DNA of 64,000 nt from Kineosporia corallincola (GTDB lineage: Bacteria; Actinomycetota; Actinomycetes; Actinomycetales; Kineosporiaceae), in contig NZ_JAHBAY010000013.1 in the NCBI RefSeq assembly GCF_018499875.1, positions 1 through 64,000 on the forward strand, read 5' to 3'. This document shows, one piece after another, positions 16,868-27,055 of this stretch. Both the position numbers and the translations under genes were made by a program. Within the stretch, counting starts at the first letter, position 1; the number at the start of each line of letters is the position of its first letter. The notes under the pieces were generated by a model, which saw only the letters and a list, made by a program, of their open reading frames with translations, was not told where the DNA came from and did not search any database.

Positions 16868-19525
16868 ATGCCGGACATCTCTGTCGTCGTGCCCACGTGC
16901 CAGGAGGGCGACAACGTTGCCGAGCTGGTCGACAGAATTTCCCGCACGCTGCCCTGCGAGAAGTCCGAGATCGTCTTCGTCGACGACTCCGACGACCACA
17001 CGCCCCAGGTGATCGCGGCGCTCGCGCGCAGCAGTGCGATGCCGATCCGGCTGATCCACCGCGCGGGCGAACAGCGCAGCGGCGGTCTGGCCGGTGCCGT
17101 ATCGCGGGGAATTGCTTCCAGCAGTGGTGATTTCGTCGTGGTGATGGATGCCGACCTGCAACACCCGCCGGAACTGGCGGCGCAGCTGGTCCAGGTCGGC
17201 CGGGACGATCCGGCCGACGTCGTCGTGGCCAGCCGCTACGTCGGTGACGGCGACGCCGGCGGGCTCAGCTCGGTGGCCCGGCTGGTCACCTCGCGGGGCA
17301 GCGGATACCTCAGCCGGGTGATGTTCCCCCGTCGGGTGGGCCGGCGCTGCACCGACCCGATGACCGGCTACTTCTGCCTGCGTCGCGATGCCGTGGACCT
17401 GAACCGGCTGCGCCCCAGGGGTTTCAAGATCCTGCTGGAGATCCTCGCCAGTCACGACCTGGTGGTGCGCGAGGTGCCGTTCAGCTTCGGCGAGCGCCGG
17501 GCCGGCGAGAGCAAGGCGTCGCTGCGCAACGGCCTGCACTTCGTGATCCAGCTGCTGGCACTGAGAATCGGGGCGCCGGGCCGGTTCGCGGCGGTCGGCC
17601 TGGCCGGTCTGGTGCTCAACCTGGCGCTGATGTTCCTGCTGATGCAGGCCGGTTCGCACTACCTCTGGGCCGCCGTGGTGGCCACCGCGCTCACCATCCT
17701 GAGCAACTTCGTGATGCAGGAACGTCTGGTGTTCGACGGCCCCCGGCGCCGCAACCTGACCGCCCGGGCCGCCCAGACCTTCACCTACAACGGCCTCGAC
17801 GCGGTCGCCCGCATGCCCCTCCTGGTGTTCCTGGTCGAGCGCGGCATGGGATCGCTGCCGGCCCAGGCCGCCACCGTCGGGCTCTCGTTCGCCGCCCGGT
17901 TCGTGTTCACCAGCAAGGTCGTGTACCCGCGGCAGCCGACGGCACCCGGACCGGTCACGCCGCCCTCCGACGCCGAGAAAGACGCGTATCTGGCCGCACC
18001 GCAACACCGTTGGCTGTTCTGGGCGCAGGCCGTGGCGATGCTCGGGGTGGCCGTGTCGATGTACGGCCTGGCCACCAACACCTACTGGACGCTGATCTTC
18101 CTCGGGCCACTCGCGTTGATGGTGGTGGAACAGGCCCTGGCCCTGCGCACCTCCACGTTCACCCGCCGGGTCACCGTCGGCCGGCACCGCGAACTGGTGC
18201 GCGACTTCCGCGGCGCCCCCTCGGTCGACGTCTTCCTCCCGACCGCCGGCGAGCCGCTGGAGGTGCTGGCCAACACCTACGAGCACGTCGCCCGGCTGGA
18301 CTGGCCCGGGGAGCTGCGGATCCACGTGCTCGACGACTCCGCGCGCGAGCAGGTGCGGCGCCTGGCCGGCGCCCACGGATTCGAATACCTGGCCCGGCCG
18401 GGCAGCGAGTTCAAGAAGGCCGGCAACCTCCAGTACGCGCTGGAACGCAGCCGGGGCGAGCACATCACCATCCTGGACGCGGATTTCGTGCCCCGGCCGG
18501 ACTACCTGCGCGAGCTGGTGCCCTACCTCGACGACCCGTGGGTCGGCATCGTGCAGAGCCCTCAGTTCTTCGCCACCGACCGCTCGATGTCGTGGTTGCA
18601 GCGGTGTGCGGGGGCCACCCAGGAGATGTTCTTCCGTTTCGTGCAGCCCTCCCGCGACGCCGTCGGGGCGGCCATCTGTGTCGGCACTTCCGCGGTGTAC
18701 CGGCGGCGGGCGCTGGAGGCCATCGGCGGGTTCCCGCTGATCGGGCACAGCGAGGACGTGTACTGCGGAGTCATGATGGCGCGGAAGGGCTTTCAGCTGC
18801 GCTACGTGCCCGTGCTGCTCACCCGCGGGGCCTGCCCTGACAACCTGGACGCCTTCATCGCCCAGCAGTACCGCTGGTGCGAGGGCTCGATGTCGCTGCT
18901 GATGGACCGCAACTTCCACGAGGAACCCACGATGAGCGCGGCCCAGCGCGCCAGCTACTGGTCCGGCTTTCTCTACTACCTCGCCACCGCCGTCAACGCC
19001 GCCCTGGCACCGCTGGCCGTTCTGGTCATGGTGATCGCCTACCCCGACCGGGTGCAGAGCGGCAACATGCTCCCGCTCGCCGTCGCCACGCTGTTCTGGC
19101 TGGCGGTCTTCCCCGTGGTGGCCTTCGGGCGCTGGCGTTTCGAGGTGTTCCGGGTGCAGGCGGTCTACGGTTTCGCCCACCTGTTCTGCATCGGCGACCT
19201 GATCCGTGGGCGGGCGGCGGAGTGGGTGGCCACCGGGGCCGTGCGCACCGGCACCTCGCCGCGGGCCGCGGTCGGCGACCGGGTGCGCCGGCTGATGGGC
19301 CCCTACCTGCTGGCCACCCAGGCTGCCACGCTGATCGGGCTGGGCGCCGGGGCCATGGTCTACGGCTTCGCCCACTACTGGGCCAACATCGTGCTCGCCC
19401 TGCTGAACGCCTACGTGTACCTGCCGGTGGGCTGGGCGGCCGTGCGCGGCGGCGAGGGACGTCTGCTCGACCGGCTCCTCGGTCTGCGGCCCTCCAGCGA
19501 GCCGGCGATCGGGGAGACCGCATGA
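16868..19525 (+). CDS. Three-domain glycosyltransferase: DPM1-like GT2 + GtrA + cellulose-synthase-like GT2
   Basis: An 885-residue membrane protein with two catalytic units. Residues 1-230 are a dolichol-phosphate-mannose-synthase-like GT2 (VVVPTCQEGDN, VDDSDDHT, VMDADLQHPPE, DPMTGYFCLRR). Residues 236-355 form a four-helix GtrA domain (APGRFAAVGLAGLVLNL). Residues 375-885 are a processive GT2 of the cellulose synthase type, with HVLDDS near 487, LDADF at 536, HSEDVY at 626 and QQYRW at 666, plus C-terminal helices. It probably makes a lipid-linked sugar and polymerises or exports a polysaccharide. GAGGGAG precedes the ATG. It overlaps the next gene as ATGA. Confidence 0.85.
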   Translation: MPDISVVVPTCQEGDNVAELVDRISRTLPCEKSEIVFVDDSDDHTPQVIAALARSSAMPIRLIHRAGEQRSGGLAGAVSRGIASSSGDFVVVMDADLQHPPELAAQLVQVGRDDPADVVVASRYVGDGDAGGLSSVARLVTSRGSGYLSRVMFPRRVGRRCTDPMTGYFCLRRDAVDLNRLRPRGFKILLEILASHDLVVREVPFSFGERRAGESKASLRNGLHFVIQLLALRIGAPGRFAAVGLAGLVLNLALMFLLMQAGSHYLWAAVVATALTILSNFVMQERLVFDGPRRRNLTARAAQTFTYNGLDAVARMPLLVFLVERGMGSLPAQAATVGLSFAARFVFTSKVVYPRQPTAPGPVTPPSDAEKDAYLAAPQHRWLFWAQAVAMLGVAVSMYGLATNTYWTLIFLGPLALMVVEQALALRTSTFTRRVTVGRHRELVRDFRGAPSVDVFLPTAGEPLEVLANTYEHVARLDWPGELRIHVLDDSAREQVRRLAGAHGFEYLARPGSEFKKAGNLQYALERSRGEHITILDADFVPRPDYLRELVPYLDDPWVGIVQSPQFFATDRSMSWLQRCAGATQEMFFRFVQPSRDAVGAAICVGTSAVYRRRALEAIGGFPLIGHSEDVYCGVMMARKGFQLRYVPVLLTRGACPDNLDAFIAQQYRWCEGSMSLLMDRNFHEEPTMSAAQRASYWSGFLYYLATAVNAALAPLAVLVMVIAYPDRVQSGNMLPLAVATLFWLAVFPVVAFGRWRFEVFRVQAVYGFAHLFCIGDLIRGRAAEWVATGAVRTGTSPRAAVGDRVRRLMGPYLLATQAATLIGLGAGAMVYGFAHYWANIVLALLNAYVYLPVGWAAVRGGEGRLLDRLLGLRPSSEPAIGETA

Positions 19526-21150
19526 CCACCACCACGCTCGCTCCGGAGACCACGAGCCCGCAGACCACGGCGGTCCCGACGCCGCTGTGGCGCAGCGCGC
19601 TGCTGTCGTTCCTGCCCGGTGACCGTCCCTGGCGGGGCCGGGTGGTCGCGGCCCTCCCGTCGTCCCTCATCGTGCTGGTCCAATGTGTGACGACGATGAG
19701 GCTGCACAACATCGCCAACAGCGACGAGGCCCTCTACATCGATGCCGGGCATGCCTATTTCGCGCAATGGGCGGGCGGTGCGAAGGCCCCGGACTACGGT
19801 TCCTACTTCTCCGGTCACCCACTGGCCTACCCCTTGCCCGCGGCGGCGATCGATCACGTCGGCGGGCTGGAGCTGGTCCGGTTCACCAGCCTGCTGCTGA
19901 TGATCGGTGCCACGTTCTGCGTCGGGGCGGTGGCCCGGCACCTGGCCGTGAGCAACCACGACGCGGCGCGCTGGGCGGCCATGCTGTGCTTCGTGCTCAG
20001 CGGGGCGGTGATGTTCAACGGCAACCTGGCCACCTACGACGCGCCCTGCGTGCTGGCGGTGGCGCTGGCCCTGCGCTGGGCGGTGACCGGCTCGGGCCTG
20101 GTCTCGGCGTTCGGGGCGGGTGCGGCGCTGGCGTGCGGTGCGGTGCTGAAGTACGCCGGTGGCGGCTTCCTGCCGGTGATCGTGGCCCTGGCCGTGCTGG
20201 CCGCGCCCCTGGCCTGGCGTAATCTTTTGCGGGCCACGGTGATTCTGCTGACGGCCGGTGGTCTGCTGCTGCTCGTGTACCTGCCGAGCGCCGGCCTGAT
20301 CCGTGAGGGCATCGAGTTCACCACGCTCTCGCGGCAGGCGCACAACTACCGTTCTGTGTCGCTGCTGATCTGGGAATGGGTCTGCGGGGCAGGGGTTCTC
20401 GCGGTTCTCGCGATGGCCGGTGCGGTGCTGCTGGTGCGCCGGGAGCGCTCGTTCCGTCTGGCGCTGGTCTGCCTGGCGCTGGTGGCGGCGGCCCTGGCGA
20501 TCCCGGTGAGCCAGCTCAGGATGCACGAATACACCTCGTTCGACAAACATCTGGTGTTCACGGCGCTGTTCCTGGCTCCGTCGGCCGGGCTGGTGGTCAC
20601 GCTGCGCCGGGTGGAGGCACGGGCCCTGCTGCTGGCGGTCGGGGCTCACCTGCTCACCGTGACGGCCCTCTACCGGGCCGACTTCCTGTTCACCGAATGG
20701 CCCGACAGCACACCGGTTCTGAAGAAGATTCAGGCGGAGGACCGGGCCGGCTCCTACCTGGCCGTGGGGGCTCAGTCGATGGCCTACTACGCCAAGGACT
20801 TTCCGGAGCTGACCTGGGAGGAGCCCTGGGGCCTGTTCGGGGCCGGGCACCAGGCCGTGCGCAGGGCGGTGCAGGCCGGGCGTTACGAGGGGGTCGTGGT
20901 GGTGTCCGGCAGCACGGCCAGCGCCGAGCTGGACGCGAACGTGGCCTATCTGACCAGACTTTTGGACGCCGATCCGGCCTACGAGGTGGCCGGGTCGTGG
21001 GCCAAGCACCGCTACGACCCGAACCGGTTCACCCTGTACCTGCGGCGGGTGGACCCGGTCAGCTGTGACGCTGCCGCAGGTAGTGACGGTGCACCCGGAG
21101 TGCGGCCGGATCGGCATCCAGACGCCAGTCACGTTCCTTGCGCTGGTTGA
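19522..21150 (+). CDS. GT-C type membrane glycosyltransferase (family 39-like)
   Basis: A 542-residue polytopic membrane protein. After an N-terminal cytoplasmic tail, the first large loop holds the acidic motif NSDEALYIDAGHAYF, typical of GT39/PMT-like enzymes that use polyprenyl-phosphate sugars. About ten helices follow, then a soluble C-terminal segment. The ATG at 19522 overlaps the upstream glycosyltransferase stop, so the two are coupled and probably act on the same glycan; the upstream DPM1-like domain could supply its donor. The last about 30 residues (after YLRRVDPVS) lie antisense to the convergent hydrolase gene and look like a stop-loss extension. Confidence 0.75.
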   Translation: MTTTTLAPETTSPQTTAVPTPLWRSALLSFLPGDRPWRGRVVAALPSSLIVLVQCVTTMRLHNIANSDEALYIDAGHAYFAQWAGGAKAPDYGSYFSGHPLAYPLPAAAIDHVGGLELVRFTSLLLMIGATFCVGAVARHLAVSNHDAARWAAMLCFVLSGAVMFNGNLATYDAPCVLAVALALRWAVTGSGLVSAFGAGAALACGAVLKYAGGGFLPVIVALAVLAAPLAWRNLLRATVILLTAGGLLLLVYLPSAGLIREGIEFTTLSRQAHNYRSVSLLIWEWVCGAGVLAVLAMAGAVLLVRRERSFRLALVCLALVAAALAIPVSQLRMHEYTSFDKHLVFTALFLAPSAGLVVTLRRVEARALLLAVGAHLLTVTALYRADFLFTEWPDSTPVLKKIQAEDRAGSYLAVGAQSMAYYAKDFPELTWEEPWGLFGAGHQAVRRAVQAGRYEGVVVVSGSTASAELDANVAYLTRLLDADPAYEVAGSWAKHRYDPNRFTLYLRRVDPVSCDAAAGSDGAPGVRPDRHPDASHVPCAG

Positions 21151-22057
21151 AGAAGGCCAGGCCGGTCAGCCGGGAGAAGCTGGTGCTGCGGTAGAGGTCC
21201 TCGTACCAGCGGGCCGTGCCCGGGCCCGGGGCGCAGCCGATCTCGCCCACCAGGAACGCGGCGTTCGGGTGCAGGGCGCAGAGCCGGTCGTACATCGGCC
21301 GGATCAGCGCCTCGGGGTCGTGCTGGGGCGAGCCGTCGGGCAGCCAGCCCCAGTTGTAGCCGTCCAGGCCGATCAGGTCGACGAGGTCGGCGCCCGGCCA
21401 GTACTCCTCCATCGGGGTGCCGCCATCGTCGAAGGCGTTGGGGCAGAACAGGAACTGGAGATTGGGCGTGCCGTGGGCCCGGGCCAGGTCGACCACGTGC
21501 CGCCAGGCGTCCCGGAACTGCCCGGCATCGGTGACCGTGCGCTGTGGCCCGGCCAGCGACCAGGGGTACCAGGAGCCGTTCATCTCGTGAAACAGGCGCA
21601 CGATCACCCGTCCCGGGTAGCGGGCGGCGCCGTCGAAGAAGGACCAGAGGTAGTCGTCGCGCCAGCCCCGCACGATGTCGCCCAGACCGACGCCCCAGGC
21701 CTCCCAGGCGAGCATGCAGTCGTAGGAGCCGGGGCGGGCGGCGAGCTGGTCGGCCAGCCAGGGCTCCCAGCCGGTGTTCCAGTCCTTGAACCAGGAGAAG
21801 AGGGGCAGCCGGGCCCCGACGCTCTGTTCCAGGCGGAGATGGTCGCCCAGCAGGTCGCCGCCGAGGGAGGAGTAGGCCCCGAAGCGGCAGCGCTCGGCCA
21901 GCCGGGGGCGTCTCAGCAGTTGCCCGCCGGCCAGGGCGGCGGCGGTGAGGGCGGTCACGCCGGCGGCGGCACCGAGGGTGAGCAGCTCGCGGCGGGAGGG
22001 CGAGTCGGCGGTCGGGTGGGTCGGGCCTGGTGACGGCGGCCACACGGGATCGGCCAT
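21059..22057 (-). CDS. Tat-exported glycoside hydrolase, GH26-like
   Basis: About 332 residues. A twin-arginine signal (SRRELLTLGAAAGVTALTAAAL) sits near residues 20-45. The catalytic domain resembles GH26 beta-mannanase/endoglucanase folds, with acid/base Glu in RLFHEMNGSWYPWSL, substrate-site IGLDGYNWGW and likely nucleophile Glu in FLVGEIGC. ATG 22057 places the signal near the N-terminus; an upstream ATG at 22078 is possible, and neither has a strong SD. The 3' end overlaps the convergent GT-C gene by 92 bp. Location beside a synthase-type glycosyltransferase suggests it trims that polymer, an inference. Confidence 0.75.
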   Translation of the reverse strand: MADPVWPPSPGPTHPTADSPSRRELLTLGAAAGVTALTAAALAGGQLLRRPRLAERCRFGAYSSLGGDLLGDHLRLEQSVGARLPLFSWFKDWNTGWEPWLADQLAARPGSYDCMLAWEAWGVGLGDIVRGWRDDYLWSFFDGAARYPGRVIVRLFHEMNGSWYPWSLAGPQRTVTDAGQFRDAWRHVVDLARAHGTPNLQFLFCPNAFDDGGTPMEEYWPGADLVDLIGLDGYNWGWLPDGSPQHDPEALIRPMYDRLCALHPNAAFLVGEIGCAPGPGTARWYEDLYRSTSFSRLTGLAFFNQRKERDWRLDADPAALRVHRHYLRQRHS

Positions 22058-22223
22058 GACGCCCGACCCTATGCCCATTCCGTGGCACTGAGTGCGGTGA
22101 GTGCACTGAGGGTGACTATGTTGCGGCTTCGGGTGGGCTGCGCGGCGTGCTGGGTAACCCAGTTCGTCTTGGAGGCGAAGAACCGCTAATGTAGTCATCG
22201 CTCCCCCGGGAACAGGGGAGCAA

Positions 22224-22296
22224 GCGCCCGTAGCTCAACGGATAGAGCATTTGACTACGGATCAAAAGGTTAGGGGTTCGAATCCCTTCGGGCGCA
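22224..22296 (+). tRNA. tRNA-Arg (anticodon ACG)
   Basis: A full cloverleaf is visible. The acceptor stem pairs GCGCCCG with CGGGCGC, and the D-arm is GCTCAACGGATAGAGC. The anticodon stem TTTGA/TCAAA holds loop CTACGGA with anticodon ACG, and the T-arm is AGGGGTTCGAATCCCT. The discriminator is A and CCA is not encoded. The gene is preceded by a small GCTCCCC/GGGGAGC hairpin. No integrase or duplicated tRNA 3' end is seen nearby. Confidence 0.96.
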
Positions 22297-22460
22297 CTCG
22301 TTGAGACAGCGACGTGACAGGCCCTGGTCTGCGGAAACGCATTGATCGGGGCCCGTTGCGTTTTGCCCCGTGGTGACAGCCGCCGACCGGGAAAACCCAA
22401 GGGCGGCAAGAGGTTCGATCGCCCTATGATCCACCCGATTTACTCAGAATCGGAGGATTT

Positions 22461-23228
22461 GTGCCTGAACTTTACGCTGGCGCGCGACGGGCTGCCCCGC
22501 TCGTCCTGTGTGTGATCGTGCTGGTCGGCTGTGGCTCGGCGTCCACCCCGAAGGCCGAAACCGCCCCGTCGGCCGGCAGCGCCGCGAGCGCGACGCCCGG
22601 CGCCACCGAGCAGATCGCCCAGCTCGATGCCCTTCTGGAGAAGGCATCGGCCGCGCCGGCCTACTCGGCGACGCTGACGACCCGCACGCTCGTCGCGAAC
22701 CAGGAGGTGGTGGTGATGACTGGCAAGGTCAACTTCAACGACGGCGAGCTCAATGGTCACGTCGATGTCACCACGGCGGCCTCGGGCGACACCCCGGCCA
22801 GCCAGGTGCAGGTGGTGATGACGCGTGAGAAGCAGTACGTGCGGAACGTGGGAACCAGTTCGCAGAGGGAGGAGTGGCTGGAGGTGCCGGCCGACGGGGC
22901 GAGCTCGATCGCCGACCTGACCGGGTACGGGCGGCTCCTGCTCGCGCAGGGCCCCGAGGCGGTCAAGGGCGAGGAGACGGTGGGAACGGTCACGGCAACC
23001 CGGCTTTCGGGCGTCGTCACCACCGAGGACGTCCGCACCCTGGAGCCGAACCTCTACAACCGTCTGCGCACCGCTGGTGTCGAGTCGTTCGAGTGCGACA
23101 TCTGGGTGGACGGGTCCGGGCGCACGGTCCGGCTCGAGCAGTGGATCACCATGAGTGGCTACCCGACGCACAACGTCATGGAGATCTCGGAGTTCGGGAG
23201 CGCGTTCGAGCAGGAGGCGCCGGAATGA
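22461..23228 (+). CDS. LppX/LprG-like lipoprotein
   Basis: A 255-residue lipoprotein. The signal peptide ends in lipobox LVGC with acylated Cys24, followed by a Ser/Ala-rich linker. The mature domain (YSATLTTRTL, VNFNDGELNGHVDVTT, EEWLEVPADG, ESFECDIWVDGSGRTVRLEQW) has the pattern of the LppX_LprAFG half-barrel that carries lipids or lipoglycans in actinobacterial envelopes. GTG 22461 has GGAGG four bases upstream. It starts 165 bp after the tRNA and lies 353 bp before the PBP gene. Family is likely; the cargo is unknown. Confidence 0.7.
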   Translation: MPELYAGARRAAPLVLCVIVLVGCGSASTPKAETAPSAGSAASATPGATEQIAQLDALLEKASAAPAYSATLTTRTLVANQEVVVMTGKVNFNDGELNGHVDVTTAASGDTPASQVQVVMTREKQYVRNVGTSSQREEWLEVPADGASSIADLTGYGRLLLAQGPEAVKGEETVGTVTATRLSGVVTTEDVRTLEPNLYNRLRTAGVESFECDIWVDGSGRTVRLEQWITMSGYPTHNVMEISEFGSAFEQEAPE

Positions 23229-23581
23229 CGGGTGACCTGACCTCGTCCGGTTCCCCTCCCGGCGGCGGACACCGAAAACGTCGCGACGCGTTACTTCTTC
23301 GGTCTGACGATCTTGTATCAAGAGCACTTTGAGGACGACGGTGGCAGCGCGCTCTCGCTCGCCCCGGATCCCGGCGGCCCGGCCCCGGCCGAGGCCGCCG
23401 GTGATCACTCGAGGCCGCGCGCAAAGCGCATGCTCACCAGCACATGCGGGGCTGCACTGCCGGCCGGAAGTGTGAGGCGGTAGGCGGAGTCTCACCTCTG
23501 GGGCTGGCGTTCTGCTTGTTAACGGCCCGCTATGCTGACCTTTCGGCTCTATATGCAGACAAACTGGATCATTGGACGGGC
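23229..23581. other. Intergenic stretch before the class A PBP gene
   Basis: These 353 bp lie between the lipoprotein stop and the PBP start. No open frame has coding character, and no tRNA, transposon end or known riboswitch was recognised. The last 70 bp are AT-richer (TTGTTAACGG, CTATGCTGACC, CTATATGCAGAC), which fits the promoter of the PBP gene, but no pair of hexamers has convincing spacing. Confidence 0.5.
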
Positions 23582-25900
<2,319 letters not shown>

Positions 25901-25925
25901 TCTGAGCCGTCGCACGGCAGCTCTC

Positions 25926-25963
25926 AGCGAGGTCCGGTCAGGTGATCCTGGCCGGACCTCGCT
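25926..25963 (+). terminator. Stem-loop terminator after the PBP gene
   Basis: AGCGAGGTCCGG (25926-25937) pairs perfectly with CCGGACCTCGCT (25952-25963). An inner CAGG/CCTG stem and TGAT loop extend the helix. It lies 26 bp after the PBP stop and is followed by GTTCGTG rather than a long T-run. Confidence 0.7.
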
Positions 25964-26011
25964 GTTCGTGCGGCACGGCGCACCGTGACGATGCACGCCG
26001 ATAGGCCCGCC

Positions 26012-26040
26012 TTGACCAGGACCCTGGTTGCGCTTAAGCC
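26012..26040 (+). promoter_or_regulatory. Possible promoter of the chitosanase gene
   Basis: TTGACC (26012-26017), 17 bases, then TAAGCC (26035-26040), about 50 bp before the chitosanase ATG. The -35 is good and the -10 poor. The core CTTAAGC recurs at 27027-27033, upstream of the next secreted-protein gene. Confidence 0.3.
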
Positions 26041-26090
26041 TGGTATGCCTAGCGTGCTGGCCCGTCATCCCCCTGAAGGAAGGACCGCTC

Positions 26091-26951
26091 ATGCTCACCC
26101 TGAGAGCCAAGGCCGGTTTCCTGGTGGGCGGCGGGGCCGCGGTGGCCCTGGCCGCAGCCCTGGCTACCACGTCGGTGGGGTCCGCGCAGGCCACCCCCTC
26201 GAACCGCCCGGCCACGGTGACCTCGCAGGCAGCGGCCGCCGACCTGGACTCGCCGCAGAAGAAGGAGATCGCGATGCAGCTGGTCTCCAGCGCGGAGAAC
26301 TCCTCGCTGGACTGGCGCGCGCAGTACGGCTACATCGAAGACATCGACGACGGCCGCGGATACACCGGCGGCATCATCGGTTTCACCTCCGGCACCCACG
26401 ACATGCTGGAGCTGGTCGAGGCCTACACCGACGATCACCCGGACAACGGCCTGGCCGGCTACCTTCCCGCGCTGCGAGCGGTCGACGGCACCGACTCGCA
26501 CCAGGGACTGGGCACCGCGTTCGAGCAGGCATGGAAGGCGGAGGCCGAGGTAACGGCGTTCCAGCAGGCGCAGGACTCCGAGCGTGACCGGGTCTACTTC
26601 GACCCGGCGGTGCAGCAGGCCCGGGCCGACGGGCTGCGAGCCCTGGGGCAGTTCATCTATTACGACGCGATCGTCATGCACGGCCCGGGCGAAGACGACG
26701 TGAGCTTCGGCGGCATCCGCCGGACAGCACTGGAGCAGGCCGCCCCGCCCTCCGAGGGCGGCGACGAAACCGCTTACCTGAATGCGTTTCTCGATGCCCG
26801 CAAGGCCGCCATGCTGACCGAGGAGGCACACTCCGAGACCGGCCGGGTGGACACCGAGCAGCGGAAGTTCCTGCGCGAGGGCAACCTTGACCTGGACCCG
26901 CCGCTGCGCTGGACCGTGTACGAGGGCGACGAGACCTACGAGATCCTCTGA
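26091..26951 (+). CDS. GH46 chitosanase, secreted
   Basis: A 286-residue extracellular endo-chitosanase. The signal peptide ends near SAQA (about residue 36). The mature domain shows the GH46 catalytic region: general acid Glu in SSAENSSLDW, and base Asp in IEDIDDGRGYTGGIIGF, followed by SGTHDMLELVEAY. The C-terminal YLNAFLDARKAAMLTEEAHS and DTEQRKFLREGNLDL match the family. The ATG at 26091 follows AAGGAAGGA. It hydrolyses partially acetylated glucosamine polymers such as those of fungal walls. The gene is monocistronic, lying after the PBP terminator and 104 bp before the next secreted-protein gene. Confidence 0.93.
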   Translation: MLTLRAKAGFLVGGGAAVALAAALATTSVGSAQATPSNRPATVTSQAAAADLDSPQKKEIAMQLVSSAENSSLDWRAQYGYIEDIDDGRGYTGGIIGFTSGTHDMLELVEAYTDDHPDNGLAGYLPALRAVDGTDSHQGLGTAFEQAWKAEAEVTAFQQAQDSERDRVYFDPAVQQARADGLRALGQFIYYDAIVMHGPGEDDVSFGGIRRTALEQAAPPSEGGDETAYLNAFLDARKAAMLTEEAHSETGRVDTEQRKFLREGNLDLDPPLRWTVYEGDETYEIL

Positions 26952-27055
26952 GTAGTTGAGCGGCGACGCGGTGCCCCTGCCGAAAATGCGGTGCGATGCC
27001 CGGATTTAGGCAGGGCTCCAGCCGCTCTTAAGCTTGCTCACAGGATCATGGAGTC

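Noticed and set aside
16577-19375. 932-residue minus-strand frame opposite the fusion glycosyltransferase
   Set aside because: No domain or signal; composition mirrors the sense gene, which has full catalytic motifs.
22224-22296. tRNA-Arg as an integration site
   Set aside because: No integrase, phage gene or duplicated tRNA 3' segment is seen on either side within the window.
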